Source: Clostridiales bacterium (GTDB lineage Bacteria; Bacillota; Clostridia; Christensenellales; Borkfalkiaceae). Taken from it: a stretch of DNA of 21,121 bases. A program made the position numbers and the translations under genes. The notes beneath the pieces were generated by a model. The model made no database searches. It saw only the letters and a list, made by a program, of their open reading frames with translations, and was not told where the DNA came from. Shown here piece after piece: positions 14,195 to 21,121 of this stretch (position 1 is the stretch's first letter; every line of letters begins with the position of its first letter). The DNA is taken from positions 1-21,121 of the forward strand of contig DOCD01000179.1 of the NCBI GenBank assembly GCA_003503945.1. Reading direction: 5' to 3'.

Positions 14195-15586
14195 ATGAAA
14201 GTTATTGAAAAATTTAAAAACTTTTTTAAAACGCTTCCCGATAAATTTAAAGCTATCCCTTATAAGTTAGCTAAAAAATTTGCGGGCGCAAAAGAAATTC
14301 TTGTACAGGGCAACGGCAAGGTTTCGGCGTCAATGATTGTTATGGGTCTGGGTCAGCTCCTGAATAAGCAATGGGCAAAGGGAATTATGCTCCTGTTTAT
14401 ACAGGTTGCCTTTATAGTTTATTTTGTGTTGACGGGCGCAACGGATTTGTTCGGCTTCTTTACGCTCGGCACGCGCGCAGGCAATGCGTGGTACGGCATC
14501 GAGGGCGATAACTCGGTAGTTATGCTGATAATGGGAATACTTGCAATTCTCATAATTATTCTCTATATAGCAATCTATATTGCCAATATAAAGGACGCGT
14601 ACCGCACGCAATGCGCGTTAGATACGCTTAAAAAGCCTGTATCGTTCAAACAGGAAGTCGGCACGCTGTTGGACAAAAATTTTCATAAAACCGCGCTTGC
14701 GCTTCCCGTTATCGGAGTTTGCGTGTTCAGTATTCTTCCCATAGTGTTTATGATTCTGATAGCGTTTACCAACTACGGCGACAATATCGTTCCGCCCGCG
14801 CTTGTCGATTGGGTAGGGCTTGAAAACTTCGGAAAAATTCTGTCTTTGGGACAGTTTGCTCCTACGTTCTTCAAGATATTCGGTTGGAATATGCTCTGGG
14901 CGGTGCTGTCAACGGCAATCAACTATTTTGCGGGGCTCGGACTTGCGCTGCTTCTGAATAAAAAATGCGTAAAGGGCAAGGCGATTTGGAGGGCGTTCCC
15001 CATTCTCGCCTATGCGATACCCGGATTCATAACCTTGTTGGGCTTTAAATTTATGTTCTCGTACGGCGGGCCTATCAATTATTATATTCAGCAGGCGGGA
15101 GGGGAAGCGGTCGGTTTTCTCGGACTTGACGCCAAATGGTCTGCAAGATTTATCGGACTTATCGTCAACGCGTGGATAAGCATACCGTCGACTATGCTGC
15201 TCGCAACGGGAATACTGTCAAACGCTAATACCGACCTTTATGAGGCGGCAAGAGTGGATGGCGCAAGCGCGTGGAAGCAGTTTATAAAAATTACCCTTCC
15301 TTACGTACTGTTTGCTACGACGCCCGTCTTAATTTCGCAGTTTATCGGCAACTTCAATAACTTCGGTATATTCTATTTCCTGCGAGGCAGTCTGAACGTC
15401 GACGGATATTTCCTTGCAAGCGATACCGATCTCTTAATAAACTGGCTCTATAATCTGTCTATAAACAACAACTATTACTCGATAGGCGCGGCGATAAGCC
15501 TTATCATATTCATAATAACGTCCGTTATTTCGCTTGCGGTTTACGTGCTGTCGCCTTCGTATAAACAGGAGGAAACGTTCAGATGA
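14195..15586 (+). CDS. Maltodextrin ABC transporter permease, MalF/MdxF-like
   Basis: A 463-residue inner-membrane permease. It has an N-terminal soluble stretch, early hydrophobic segments at about 45-75 and 105-130, then the core permease bundle from about residue 170. The EAA loop that contacts the ATPase is at residues 350-357 (EAARVDGA), followed by ITLPY. The length and extra N-terminal segments match Firmicute MdxF/MalC. The ATG follows AGGGGAGAAAAA. The 3' end overlaps the next permease gene by 4 bp (ATGA), a sign of translational coupling. Confidence 0.92.
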   Translation: MKVIEKFKNFFKTLPDKFKAIPYKLAKKFAGAKEILVQGNGKVSASMIVMGLGQLLNKQWAKGIMLLFIQVAFIVYFVLTGATDLFGFFTLGTRAGNAWYGIEGDNSVVMLIMGILAILIIILYIAIYIANIKDAYRTQCALDTLKKPVSFKQEVGTLLDKNFHKTALALPVIGVCVFSILPIVFMILIAFTNYGDNIVPPALVDWVGLENFGKILSLGQFAPTFFKIFGWNMLWAVLSTAINYFAGLGLALLLNKKCVKGKAIWRAFPILAYAIPGFITLLGFKFMFSYGGPINYYIQQAGGEAVGFLGLDAKWSARFIGLIVNAWISIPSTMLLATGILSNANTDLYEAARVDGASAWKQFIKITLPYVLFATTPVLISQFIGNFNNFGIFYFLRGSLNVDGYFLASDTDLLINWLYNLSINNNYYSIGAAISLIIFIITSVISLAVYVLSPSYKQEETFR

Positions 15587-16440
15587 ATCAGGCAAAAGTC
15601 AAAGTTGCAAAAGCAAAGACAAAAAAGGTGCTCAACGTACTTATCACTTACTGCATACTTATCGTTGTTGCGTTTATATTCTTCTTCCCGTGCCTGTGGC
15701 TGATACTTGCCTCGTTCTCAAAGTCGGGCTCAATCTATTCGTTCGACGGGTTTTTCCCCGTGGAGTACGGCTTCGACTCGTTTAAGACCCTGTTTACCGA
15801 CACGGTGATGTACAATTATCCCCAATGGTTTTTAAACACGCTTTTCATCGCTTCAATGAGCTGTATTCTGGGAACAATTCTCACAATACTTACGGCGTAC
15901 TGTATGTCCCGCTTCCGCTTTAAATCGCGTAAGGCTATGATGAAAACGACGCTTGTACTCGGTATGTTCCCCTCGTTTATGGGTACTATTGCCGTCTATC
16001 TAATAATGACGCAATTTAACCTTATCAATCAGCACTGGGGACTTATACTTATATATTCGGCGCAAGCGCCTATGGGATATATGGTACAGAAGGGCTTTTT
16101 CGATACGATTCCCTATTCTATAGACGAAGCGGCAAGAATAGACGGCGCGTCAAACTTTACGGTGTTTGTCAAGTTCACTCTGCCTATGGCAAAGCCTATG
16201 CTTGTATATACGGCGCTGACGGCGTTTACGTGGCCGTGGTCGGACTTTATATTGCCCAAAATGCTGCTCGTTGACAGGGATTTGTACACTGTTGCAGTAG
16301 GGCTTATGTCGCTCGGCGAAACGGAATTTGCGCGGTTTGCGGCCGGTTCTATATTCATAGCGATACCTATTATCGTGCTGTATTTCTGTCTTGTAAAGTA
16401 TATGATAAACGGAATGGCTGCCGGCGCAGTCAAAGAATAA
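15583..16440 (+). CDS. Maltodextrin ABC transporter permease, MalG/MdxG-like
   Basis: A 285-residue inner-membrane permease with six predicted segments, the usual MalG size. The N-terminal segment is LNVLITYCILIVVAFIFFFP and the EAA motif is at residues 182-189 (EAARIDGA) followed by FTLPMAKP. Pairs with the MalF-like protein to form the channel. The start codon overlaps the preceding stop (ATGA), and GGAGG lies inside the end of the previous gene (AACAGGAGGAAACG). 49 bp separate it from the ATPase gene. Confidence 0.93.
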   Translation: MNQAKVKVAKAKTKKVLNVLITYCILIVVAFIFFFPCLWLILASFSKSGSIYSFDGFFPVEYGFDSFKTLFTDTVMYNYPQWFLNTLFIASMSCILGTILTILTAYCMSRFRFKSRKAMMKTTLVLGMFPSFMGTIAVYLIMTQFNLINQHWGLILIYSAQAPMGYMVQKGFFDTIPYSIDEAARIDGASNFTVFVKFTLPMAKPMLVYTALTAFTWPWSDFILPKMLLVDRDLYTVAVGLMSLGETEFARFAAGSIFIAIPIIVLYFCLVKYMINGMAAGAVKE

Positions 16441-16489
16441 ATTCAAATAAACTCTTTGCATTCATTAACCAAAATAAGTGAGGAAAATT

Positions 16490-18490
16490 ATGGCTAATTT
16501 AAGTTTAAAGCATATTTATAAAGTATATCCGAACGGCGCGAAGGCGGTAAACGACTTCAATATGCAGATTGAGGATAAAGAATTTATCGTCTTTGTAGGT
16601 CCGTCGGGGTGCGGTAAATCGACTACGCTCAGAATGATAGCGGGGCTTGAAGAGATAACCGCGGGCGAACTTAAAATAGGCGATATGGTAGTCAACGGTA
16701 TGGAGCCCAAGGACAGGGACATAGCTATGGTGTTCCAGAACTATGCGCTCTATCCGCATATGACTATATTCGAGAATATTGCGTTTGGACTGAGAATGAG
16801 AAAAATTCCCGATATAAAGCGCGATAAGGCAGGTAATCCCGTTCTTGATAAGAACGGCAAGGAAATTCCCGTTATGCGTCATTACAATAAGCAGGAGCTG
16901 ACGGCAAAGGTGACGGAAGCGGCGGAGATACTCGGCATTACGGAATATTTAAAACGCAAGCCGAAAGAGATGTCGGGCGGTCAAAGACAGAGAGTGGCTT
17001 TGGGGCGCGCAATAGTCAGGCGCCCTAAGGTAATGCTTTTGGACGAACCATTATCGAATCTCGACGCAAAGCTCCGAACTCAGATGCGTAGTGAAATCGT
17101 AAAATTACACAAAAAGTTGCAGACAACGTTCATATACGTCACGCACGACCAGGTCGAGGCTATGACGATGGGAACGAGAATAGTCGTTATGAAGGACGGC
17201 TTCGTCAAGCAAATCGACACTCCTAAAAATCTGTATAGATATCCTGCGAACAAGTTCGTTGCGGGCTTTATCGGCACTCCGCAGATGAATTTCTTCCAGG
17301 GTACGCTCACTAAGGACGGCGACAGCGTTCATATCGCCTTCAAACGTTCGGACGCAAAAGTTACCGTGCCCTATTCGATGCTTATGAAGACTATGCCGCA
17401 GTACCTTGACGGTACTAAGACCGTTTATATCGGTTTCCGCGCCGAGGATATCGCTTTGGAGGAAGATAAAGTCGCGGCGAGCAACGCTAAGATTAAAGTG
17501 AGAATTTCACATTCGGAAGAGTTAGGAACGGAAACGCTTGTGTACGGCGATATTAATATGGACGGTGACGGTTTTGACGAAACGAGCACAAGGGTTATAA
17601 TCAAGAGCGCGGGATTTAAGGAATATCAGTCCGATACGGTATGCGAGGCGGCGCTCAATATCGAGGGTATTCACCTGTTCGATATCGATACGGAAGAGAG
17701 CATTATGCCCCGCCTGCCCGAATACAACTACGCCGATTGCAAAGTAAGCGCAGGCAAACTCGCAATTTTAGGTCAGAGCATAGCTTTGCCTTCCGCAGTC
17801 AATTGCTCCGACGGCGAATACGATTTGTTATTGCCAACTGACGCGGTTACGTTCGACGGTGATATTCCCGCGGAAATAACTTCAACGGAAGATATCAACG
17901 GTAAGCTGCTTATAACTCTTTCGGTAAACGGAAAAAAACTTTTCGCCGTTACGGACTGTTCCGCCGACGGGGAAAAGATATCTGTGGCGGACGGCAAGAT
18001 AAAAATCGGAATAGATATGAAGAAAATCATAATCCGCAAAAACAGCGAAGACGTAATTTCTCCGATGCCGCTTGTCAACGGGCTGAACGGCACGTTCGTT
18101 ATGGAAAAACTGCCCGAAATGACGGTCGTGAACGGCAAAGAAAAAAAGGTGAAAAAAGCGCATTACTATCTGCTTATCGACGGAACGAAGCTCGAAGCTC
18201 CCGCCGAGGTGTACAACAAACTTTTTGCGGCAACGTCGGACAGGAAAGCGTTCAATTCCGCTTACCGTTACGAGTGGACGCCGTATGACTTTGCCGTTTC
18301 GGGCGACGGTATACGGGCGCAAGTTGAGGAGACTTTGGATTACGGCGCAGAAAAGTTTGTAAGGTGTACCGTAGGAGAAGAAGTCATCTACGTTAAGACC
18401 GACAAACGGTTAAGCGGTACGGTTCATCTTGTTCCCGACGTTAGCAAGGTAAGCATAATTGAGAGCGAAAGACAAATCAGAATACTATAA
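16490..18490 (+). CDS. MsmX/MalK-like ABC ATPase with long C-terminal extension
   Basis: A 666-residue cytoplasmic ATPase that would energise the adjacent permeases. Core motifs: Walker A GPSGCGKST (37-45), Q-loop MVFQNYALYPH, signature MSGGQRQR (161-168), Walker B LLDEP with Asp185-Glu186, and switch His219. The usual MsmX/UgpC C-terminal regulatory fold ends near residue 400. Two oddities: an insertion at about 107-133 between GLRMRKI and KQELT in the helical subdomain, and about 266 extra residues (401-666) rich in beta strands, ending TVHLVPDVSKVSII, which recalls the last strands of a MalK TOBE domain. The extension is in frame, without stop, so this is a fusion or domain duplication rather than a run-on. 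The ATG follows GTGAGG; an in-frame GTG at 16478 belongs to that site. Confidence 0.92.
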   Translation: MANLSLKHIYKVYPNGAKAVNDFNMQIEDKEFIVFVGPSGCGKSTTLRMIAGLEEITAGELKIGDMVVNGMEPKDRDIAMVFQNYALYPHMTIFENIAFGLRMRKIPDIKRDKAGNPVLDKNGKEIPVMRHYNKQELTAKVTEAAEILGITEYLKRKPKEMSGGQRQRVALGRAIVRRPKVMLLDEPLSNLDAKLRTQMRSEIVKLHKKLQTTFIYVTHDQVEAMTMGTRIVVMKDGFVKQIDTPKNLYRYPANKFVAGFIGTPQMNFFQGTLTKDGDSVHIAFKRSDAKVTVPYSMLMKTMPQYLDGTKTVYIGFRAEDIALEEDKVAASNAKIKVRISHSEELGTETLVYGDINMDGDGFDETSTRVIIKSAGFKEYQSDTVCEAALNIEGIHLFDIDTEESIMPRLPEYNYADCKVSAGKLAILGQSIALPSAVNCSDGEYDLLLPTDAVTFDGDIPAEITSTEDINGKLLITLSVNGKKLFAVTDCSADGEKISVADGKIKIGIDMKKIIIRKNSEDVISPMPLVNGLNGTFVMEKLPEMTVVNGKEKKVKKAHYYLLIDGTKLEAPAEVYNKLFAATSDRKAFNSAYRYEWTPYDFAVSGDGIRAQVEETLDYGAEKFVRCTVGEEVIYVKTDKRLSGTVHLVPDVSKVSIIESERQIRIL

Positions 18491-18504
18491 ATTCAGGTCG
18501 AACA

Positions 18505-20733
18505 ATGGAAAAGGCTTTATTTTTACAAGATTTAAAAGAGCTTAATATTAAGAATAAAAACGTAATTGATTTGTATAACGAGATATCTTTACTTGCAATG
18601 AAGTATGCGGGGGATATCGGGGATACAAAGGGCAAGAGCAACGCGTACTATCTGTCTATGGAATTTCTTATGGGGCGCAGTTTTTATAACAACCTTATGG
18701 AGCTCGGCGTTCTTGAAGAAACAAAGCAAATACTTGCGGATAAAGGGTTAGACGTCAACGTATTCGAGGAAATAGAGGACGCGGCGCTGGGCAACGGGGG
18801 GCTTGGCAGACTTGCGGCTTGTTTTCTCGATTCCGCCGCAGGACTGGGGCTTCCCCTGCACGGCTACGGAATTAGATATAAGTACGGACTTTTCAAACAG
18901 GCGATAAAAAACGGATTTCAGGTAGAGTTGCCCGACGATTGGCAACGATTCGGCGACCCGTGGTCCGTAAGGCGTGAAGACGAAAAGCGGCAGATTGAGT
19001 ATGCGGATATGACGGTAACTGCCGTTCCGTACGATATGCCGGTGTTCGGCAAGCGCATAAATTATCTGCGGTTATGGCAGGCTGAAGGAAGCGCGGAAGC
19101 TGAAACAATCAGTCAATATCTCTATCCTGCGGACGATACCGAAGAGGGTAAGCTTTTAAGGCTTCGTCAGGAATACTTTTTCTCTGCCGCTGCAATTGGC
19201 GAGCTTATCGACAGGTATGTTAAAAGCTACGGCAAAAAATTTGATAAATTTCCCGAACTCAACTCAATTCAGCTCAACGACACCCACCCCGTAATTGTCA
19301 TAGCAGAGTTTATAAGGGTGTTGACAAAAACGTACCGTTTAAGTTTTTCGCAAGCGCTGAATATCGCAAGACATACTTTTAACTACACCAACCACACCGT
19401 TCTGCCGGAAGCGTTGGAATGTTGGAAGGAAGAATACGTAAGAAAAATTCTACCCGACGTTTCCGACGTCTTAACTAAAATAGCCGTTTTTGCCGACAGA
19501 GAATTTCTTAAACTCGGTTGCAGTAAAGAGCAGGCTCTGGGAATGGCAATATTCAAGGGCGGCAATTTTTATATGGCTAATCTTGCGGTGTTTGTCGCAA
19601 AAAATGTCAACGGCGTTGCCGCACTGCATACTCAAATTCTCAAAACCAACCTTTTCGCTACGGCGCACAGGTTTTATCCCGATAAATTTCAGAACAAGAC
19701 CAACGGCATTACCCACCGCAGATGGCTCGAACTGTGCAATAAGGAACTGTCTGCGCTCATAGACGAAACCGTAGGCGTCGGTTGGCGCAGTGATATATCG
19801 CAGTTAAGCGGTTTAAACGGGTTTACGCAAGATACCGTCGACAAGTTCAGAGAGGTAAAGCGGGTTAAAAAACAGCAGTTGTTAAATTATATCGCGGAAA
19901 AAGAAGGCGTCAGCATTCCCGCAAATTTCACCGTGTTTGCGCAGGTGAAAAGACTGCATGAATATAAGCGGCAGTTGATGACGGTTTTCGCCGTGCTCGA
20001 GCTGTATTACTCGATTAAGAGCGGCAGCCTTGGCAATATGCACCCCAGCTTGTTTATATTCGGCGCAAAGAGCGCGCCTTCGTATAAGCGAGCAAAGACA
20101 ATTATCAAGTTTATAAACGAAGTCGCCGATAAAATCAATTCGGACGAGAGTACAAATAGCGTTCTTAAAGTTGTTTTTGTACGCAATTACAACGTGTCCT
20201 ACGCCGAAAAAATCGTTGCGGGCGCAGACGTTTCTTTGCAGGTGTCGACTGCGGGGTTAGAGGCGAGCGGCACGGGCAATATGAAGTTTATGATGAACGG
20301 CGCTGTTACGTGCGGAACAATGGACGGCGCTAACATTGAAATAGTCGAAAGAGCGGGTTTGGAAAATAACTATATTTTCGGTGCAACGGTTGAGGAAATA
20401 GCAAAACTAAAATTAAACGGCTATAAGCCTATGGAATACCTTACCGATTTTGCGAAAAATGCAGTGGAAACGCTTATCGACGGGACTTTTTCGGACGGTG
20501 GCACGGGGAGCTTTAAAGAGCTTTACGACAGCCTTTTAGCTTCGGATAACGCCGATAATTATTACGTCTTGCGTGATTTGGACGATTATTTTAAAACGCT
20601 TGTAAAAATATGCGAAGATTACGCGGACAAAGACGGTTTTGCAAGAAAGCAGTTGAAAAACGTAGCCAATTCGGCGTACTTCTCGTCCGACAGGACGATA
20701 AAAGAATATGCAAAAGAAATTTGGAATATCTGA
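18505..20733 (+). CDS. glgP: Glycogen/maltodextrin phosphorylase
   Basis: A 742-residue GT35 phosphorylase that releases glucose-1-phosphate from alpha-1,4-glucans with phosphate. Seen: YLSMEFLMGR, EDAALGNGGLGRLAACFLDS, TNGITHRRWL, HEYKRQLM and the PLP site EASGTGNMKF with Lys594. It is about 70 residues shorter than the E. coli enzymes of about 800 residues, with a reduced N-terminal region before YLSMEF; the catalytic parts look complete. The start at 18505 is 14 bp after the ATPase stop codon and has only a weak Shine-Dalgarno match (TTCAGGTCG), so translation may depend on the upstream gene. Last gene of the operon. Its place after a maltodextrin importer favours imported dextrins over stored glycogen as substrate. 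Confidence 0.95.
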   Translation: MEKALFLQDLKELNIKNKNVIDLYNEISLLAMKYAGDIGDTKGKSNAYYLSMEFLMGRSFYNNLMELGVLEETKQILADKGLDVNVFEEIEDAALGNGGLGRLAACFLDSAAGLGLPLHGYGIRYKYGLFKQAIKNGFQVELPDDWQRFGDPWSVRREDEKRQIEYADMTVTAVPYDMPVFGKRINYLRLWQAEGSAEAETISQYLYPADDTEEGKLLRLRQEYFFSAAAIGELIDRYVKSYGKKFDKFPELNSIQLNDTHPVIVIAEFIRVLTKTYRLSFSQALNIARHTFNYTNHTVLPEALECWKEEYVRKILPDVSDVLTKIAVFADREFLKLGCSKEQALGMAIFKGGNFYMANLAVFVAKNVNGVAALHTQILKTNLFATAHRFYPDKFQNKTNGITHRRWLELCNKELSALIDETVGVGWRSDISQLSGLNGFTQDTVDKFREVKRVKKQQLLNYIAEKEGVSIPANFTVFAQVKRLHEYKRQLMTVFAVLELYYSIKSGSLGNMHPSLFIFGAKSAPSYKRAKTIIKFINEVADKINSDESTNSVLKVVFVRNYNVSYAEKIVAGADVSLQVSTAGLEASGTGNMKFMMNGAVTCGTMDGANIEIVERAGLENNYIFGATVEEIAKLKLNGYKPMEYLTDFAKNAVETLIDGTFSDGGTGSFKELYDSLLASDNADNYYVLRDLDDYFKTLVKICEDYADKDGFARKQLKNVANSAYFSSDRTIKEYAKEIWNI

Positions 20734-20760
20734 ACGTTTCGGCACACAGATAAAGAAAAT

Positions 20761-20850
20761 ATGCAGTTAAGCATTGATTACGACGGAACCCCGTTTACGT
20801 GTAGCAACGCAAAGACCGCCGTGTCGTCATATGCGAACGTTAGAACATAA
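20761..20850 (+). other. Short open reading frame of 29 codons, unknown
   Basis: ATG to TAA encoding 29 residues (starts MQLSIDYDGTPFT). It follows glgP by 27 bp, has no convincing Shine-Dalgarno sequence and I recognise no family. It may be a gene remnant or chance. The rest of 20734-20904 holds nothing I can name. Confidence 0.2.
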
Positions 20851-20904
20851 AACAAAAAGTATTTAAATTTTTGCTTTCAATACAGCAAGCGTTAATAAAA
20901 TAAA

Positions 20905-20948
20905 AAAACGGCTTAATTATGACATTAATTGTCAAATTAAGTCGTTTT
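20905..20948 (+). terminator. Intrinsic terminator of the alpha-glucan operon
   Basis: AAAACGGCTTAATT pairs with AATTAAGTCGTTTT (14 bp, one G-U) and encloses a second stem, TGACA/TGTCA. It ends in TTTT and is nearly symmetrical, so it could work from both sides. Confidence 0.75.
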
Positions 20949-20950
20949 AT

Positions 20951-21038
20951 GGCGCGGATGGTGCGATATCGCCTTTGGCGGCGCGCACGGTTGACAGCCC
21001 AAGTCAAGGGCTGTCAAGTCTGACGTAGACCGTCAGAC
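20951..21038. repeat. Tandem hairpin cluster
   Basis: Starts with GGCGCGGATG, contains GCGATATCGC (20963-20972), then two perfect hairpins: TTGACAGCCC/GGGCTGTCAA (20991-21000 with 21008-21017) and GTCTGACG/CGTCAGAC (21018-21025 with 21031-21038). The GGCGCGG start also follows the palindromes at 21115 and, as GGCGCCGCGG, at 8123. This suggests a composite dispersed element. No open reading frame. Confidence 0.55.
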
Positions 21039-21076
21039 TGCCCTCCCTTTCAAATCTCACAGCATCGCTTAAAGAA

Positions 21077-21121
21077 AATCCCCTCCGCGCAACTTTCGTT
21101 GCGCGGAGGGGATTGGCGCGG
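21077..21121. repeat. 17-bp-stem palindrome, copy 2
   Basis: The same stem as at 8085-8122 (AATCCCCTCCGCGCAAC and its reverse complement) but with loop TTTC instead of GAAA. The flank GGCGCGG continues to the window edge, so the element may go on beyond it. Right border of the alpha-glucan locus. Confidence 0.85.

Noticed and set aside
20761..20850. Remnant of a 4-alpha-glucanotransferase (malQ), expected beside glgP
   Set aside because: The 29-residue frame does not resemble a MalQ N-terminus, so it is left as an unknown short frame.

Overview
The window reads as chromosomal DNA of an uncultured, low-to-mid GC Clostridia-like Firmicute (Bacillota). Evidence: A/G-rich Shine-Dalgarno sites (GGAGG, AAGGAG), sigma-A type promoters (TTGACA-N17/18-TATAAT), a lipobox protein, DegV/DAK2 and YitT family proteins, and MdxF/MdxG/MsmX-like sugar ABC genes. 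A gut origin and a Christensenellales-like placement are guesses from gene style, not shown by the sequence. No rRNA, tRNA, CRISPR array, transposase or phage gene is visible.

Left part (1-8030), housekeeping and envelope. On the minus strand lie pnuC (vitamin or nucleoside uptake) and, behind it with its own promoter, a YitT-family membrane protein. The pnuC leader carries a strong promoter, a compact structured RNA and an intrinsic terminator directly before the ribosome binding site, so it is a candidate riboswitch or attenuator. On the plus strand follow a family-2 glycosyltransferase and UDP-galactopyranose mutase (glf), suggesting a galactofuranose-containing surface glycan. Then come a FakA-like DAK2 protein and a FakB-like DegV protein (a fatty-acid kinase pair), and a PlsC-like acyltransferase, suggesting uptake of exogenous fatty acids into phospholipid. 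Modular palindromic repeats sit before glf and between fakA and fakB.

Right part (8085-21121), an alpha-glucan utilisation locus. A surface lipoprotein with an InlB-type repeat and four SusE/F-like beta modules is driven by a near-consensus promoter overlapped by a LacI-type operator. A convergent, short LacI regulator with an apparently leaderless mRNA follows. Divergent from it is a six-gene operon: cytoplasmic GH13 alpha-glucan hydrolase, membrane-anchored substrate-binding protein, two MalF/MalG-like permeases, an MsmX/MalK-like ATPase with an unusual C-terminal extension of about 266 residues, and glycogen/maltodextrin phosphorylase. The inferred flow is capture at the surface, import of maltodextrins, hydrolysis and phosphorolysis inside to glucose and glucose-1-phosphate. 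Near-identical 17-bp-stem palindromes with opposite loop sequence bracket the whole locus (8085-8122 and 21077-21114).

The best candidates for something undescribed are the pnuC leader RNA, the Gram-positive Sus-like lipoprotein with its extended ATPase, and the modular palindromic repeats.
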